Source: Clostridium thailandense (GTDB lineage Bacteria > Bacillota > Clostridia > Clostridiales > Clostridiaceae). From it: 55,850 nt of DNA. The translations under genes were made by a program, and so were the position numbers. The stretch spans positions 1 through 55,850 of the forward strand of contig NZ_JAEEGC010000131.1 of the NCBI RefSeq assembly GCF_019207025.1. Reading direction: 5' to 3'. The first letter of the stretch is position 1. Every line of letters begins with the position of its first letter. The notes beneath the pieces are model-generated. The model saw nothing but the letters and a program-made list of their open reading frames with translations. It was not told the DNA's origin and did not search any database. Shown piece by piece: positions 54,520 through 55,850 of the stretch.

Positions 54520-55437
54520 ATGTCAGAAATCGCAGTTAGACACACACGGGAAGAGTGTTTTGAACACACAAATGATTGGAAAAAACCATACGATGGAAGC
54601 ATCTTCGATATGTTCAAGGGAGGTTCTTTCGAATTAATCGATCTTTCAAATCCATTCGGAAGAGGAAATCCACTTTGGCCATCAAATGGGGATTTTCATA
54701 TTGACAGAGTTCAGCATATGCCTATGCATTACAGACTTCTCCAGACATTTAATTCATTCCATATGCACAATTCTACACATGCAGATTCACCATCTCATGT
54801 TATCCCAGAAAGTCCATTTACACATGAGCTTCCAATCGAAAACTACTTTGGAGAGGCTGTATGTCTTGATATTCCAAAGGGAAAATGGGAGTTAATTACA
54901 GTAGAAGAGATTGAAGAAGCAGCTAAAAAGGTTCCAGGCGGAATCAAAGAAGGAGACTGGGTACTTCTTAACACAGGTACACACAGACGTTGGGGCGAGA
55001 ATGATGATTATTTCGCATACAGCCCAGGACTTTCTATCGAAGGTGCAAAATGGTTCGTTGAACATCATGTAAGAGGTGTTGGTTTCGATATGCAGGCAAT
55101 CGATCACATTCTTTACACATATGCTGCAAATCACGGCCCTGGCCCATATGTTCCAAGAATTTGTGAAGAGTACGAAGAGATGCACGGACATCCAGCACTT
55201 GACGATTTCCCAGAATGGGAGCCATGTCATGATATTCTTATGGCTAACAACGTAATGGGTATTGAAAATCTTGGTGGAGACCTTGATAAAGTTAAGAATC
55301 AGAGATTCTTATTCGGTGCTTTCCCTCTTCGCTGGTACATGGGAGATGGTACTATCGTTCGTGCGGTTGCTTTTGTTCCTTCAGACAGAATTGACAGAAG
55401 TGTTCCAGATAAACAGTATCCATACGGTGTATACTAA
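54520..55437 (+). CDS. Metal-dependent cyclase/hydrolase (cyclase family PF04199)
   Basis: The 305-residue enzyme has the cyclase-family metal motif HMHNSTHADSPSH (about residues 86-98) and the downstream VLLNTGTH and GFDMQAIDH segments. Relatives include kynurenine formamidase and isatin hydrolase, which open amide or lactam rings. With the NCS2 and MFS transporters under the same regulation, ring opening of an imported heterocycle is a reasonable guess. Codon use is clearly richer in TTC, ATC and CCA than its neighbours, suggesting a different origin. AAAAAGGAGAG precedes the ATG. Confidence 0.87.
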   Translation: MSEIAVRHTREECFEHTNDWKKPYDGSIFDMFKGGSFELIDLSNPFGRGNPLWPSNGDFHIDRVQHMPMHYRLLQTFNSFHMHNSTHADSPSHVIPESPFTHELPIENYFGEAVCLDIPKGKWELITVEEIEEAAKKVPGGIKEGDWVLLNTGTHRRWGENDDYFAYSPGLSIEGAKWFVEHHVRGVGFDMQAIDHILYTYAANHGPGPYVPRICEEYEEMHGHPALDDFPEWEPCHDILMANNVMGIENLGGDLDKVKNQRFLFGAFPLRWYMGDGTIVRAVAFVPSDRIDRSVPDKQYPYGVY

Positions 55438-55561
55438 GAGTTGAAGCAAAAAAGAAATGTGCGTAAGAGAAGCTATTCATAATCGTGGGGAAATGATTAT
55501 AGTTAAGGGGAAAAATATTAATAAAGTATGAAATTACATATTAATAGAGTGACTATGAAAA

Positions 55562-55666
55562 TGGTACAGAGGTGACGGATCAATTGTAAGAATGGTTGCA
55601 TTTATTGATGAAGACGAAATCAATAAAGATGTTGAGCCTAGAGAATATAAGTGGGGCGTATATTAA
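55562..55666 (+). pseudogene. C-terminal remnant of a second cyclase gene
   Basis: The frame reads WYRGDGSIVRMVAFIDEDEI and ends EYKWGVY, which matches the end of the complete cyclase upstream (WYMGDGTIVRAVAF ... YPYGVY). Only the last 34 codons survive, and its codon use is AT-rich like the host. It may be what remains of a resident gene replaced by, or duplicated with, the present one. The gap 55438-55561 holds nothing else recognisable. Confidence 0.8.
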
Positions 55667-55681
55667 TAGTTGAAATCATAA

Positions 55682-55850
55682 GGGCTGTAGCACAATAGAG
55701 AAGCACGACCGACACTTAACTTATGCGACCGGATATATTTACATTCTTCCAGCACGATAAATACTTTTGACAAGTCTCAAGCCCATATTTTTAAAAAAGC
55801 TAAGAATCTAAGCTTTTTCCAAAATATGAGCTAAGACTTGTAGCAAAAGT
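55682..55850. repeat. Palindromic element, left arm and centre (copy R5)
   Basis: It starts with GGGCTGTAGCAC, like the outer arm of R4, followed by CCGACACTTAACTTATG and GGATATATTTACATTC. An inner hairpin AAGCTAAGAATCTAAGCTT follows at about 55797. The last 22 bases equal positions 5-26 of the window. The element is cut by the window end. Confidence 0.75.

Noticed and set aside
1..55850. Circular molecule, because the window ends share 22 bases and pair as palindrome arms
   Set aside because: The bases before the shared 22-mer differ at the two ends, and the shared stretch belongs to a dispersed repeat, so two copies of the repeat explain it better.
1..55850. tRNA or rRNA genes
   Set aside because: I saw no cloverleaf with a T-loop GTTCRA consensus and no rRNA-like sequence on either strand, though I could not run a covariance search.

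Overview
The window is AT-rich DNA with strong AGGAGG-type ribosome binding sites, three methyl-accepting chemotaxis receptors, a molbindin, a BaiCD/enoate-reductase-type flavoenzyme, sigma-54 promoters and many gene families typical of clostridia. I read it as chromosomal DNA of a Clostridium species or a close relative. This rests on protein families and base composition; no rRNA or other species marker is present.

Left part (1-25.9 kb) is ordinary chromosome. It holds a YjjG-like HAD phosphatase, a Crp/Fnr regulator, the XpaC/TelA pair, and an XRE-cupin regulator followed by an APC amino acid permease, a membrane-dipeptidase-type enzyme and a chemoreceptor. A nitroreductase and a DUF362 ferredoxin-like protein follow. 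Next comes a FecCD-type ABC importer operon with a methyltransferase and a LysR regulator, facing a double-Mop molbindin. After that are a second chemoreceptor, a metallophosphoesterase, a TetR regulator divergent from an NADH:flavin oxidoreductase with a readable promoter and operator, a BmrR-like MerR regulator, and trmO behind a MerR-type promoter.

Middle part (about 26-46.4 kb) is an accessory region. It opens with a Septu-like AAA ATPase/HNH nuclease pair, a 675-nt group II intron that lacks its protein, and a 719-residue protein with a nuclease-like motif. It then becomes a mosaic of small, mostly plus-strand genes and gene fragments: GNAT acetyltransferases, DinB, SDR/MerR, CDP-alcohol transferase, CPBP, DUF523, AraC and VOC. 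A short motif close to AAATAGTAATTTG recurs on the plus strand between these units. A second imperfect inverted repeat ending in GGCTAATAA occurs four times, and the group II intron sits precisely inside one copy while another copy is the matching empty site. A decayed tyrosine recombinase lies in the opposite orientation in the middle and is cut off at one copy of the short motif. The whole looks like a decaying cassette array, laid out like an integron but without canonical attC sites.

Right part (46.4-55.8 kb) looks like one regulated unit. A PRD/PTS-domain regulator, broken by a frameshift, is followed by a chemoreceptor, an MFS transporter, an NCS2 nucleobase permease and a metal-dependent cyclase/hydrolase. 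Three genes (chemoreceptor, MFS, cyclase) each have a -24/-12 sigma-54 promoter and, about 120-135 bp upstream, the same enhancer-like site. This predicts a small regulon for sensing, importing and hydrolysing a cyclic compound. The required AAA+ activator is not in the window.

A family of long palindromic intergenic elements is scattered through the left part, and copies lie at both window ends. One of them supplies the end of the TetR gene.
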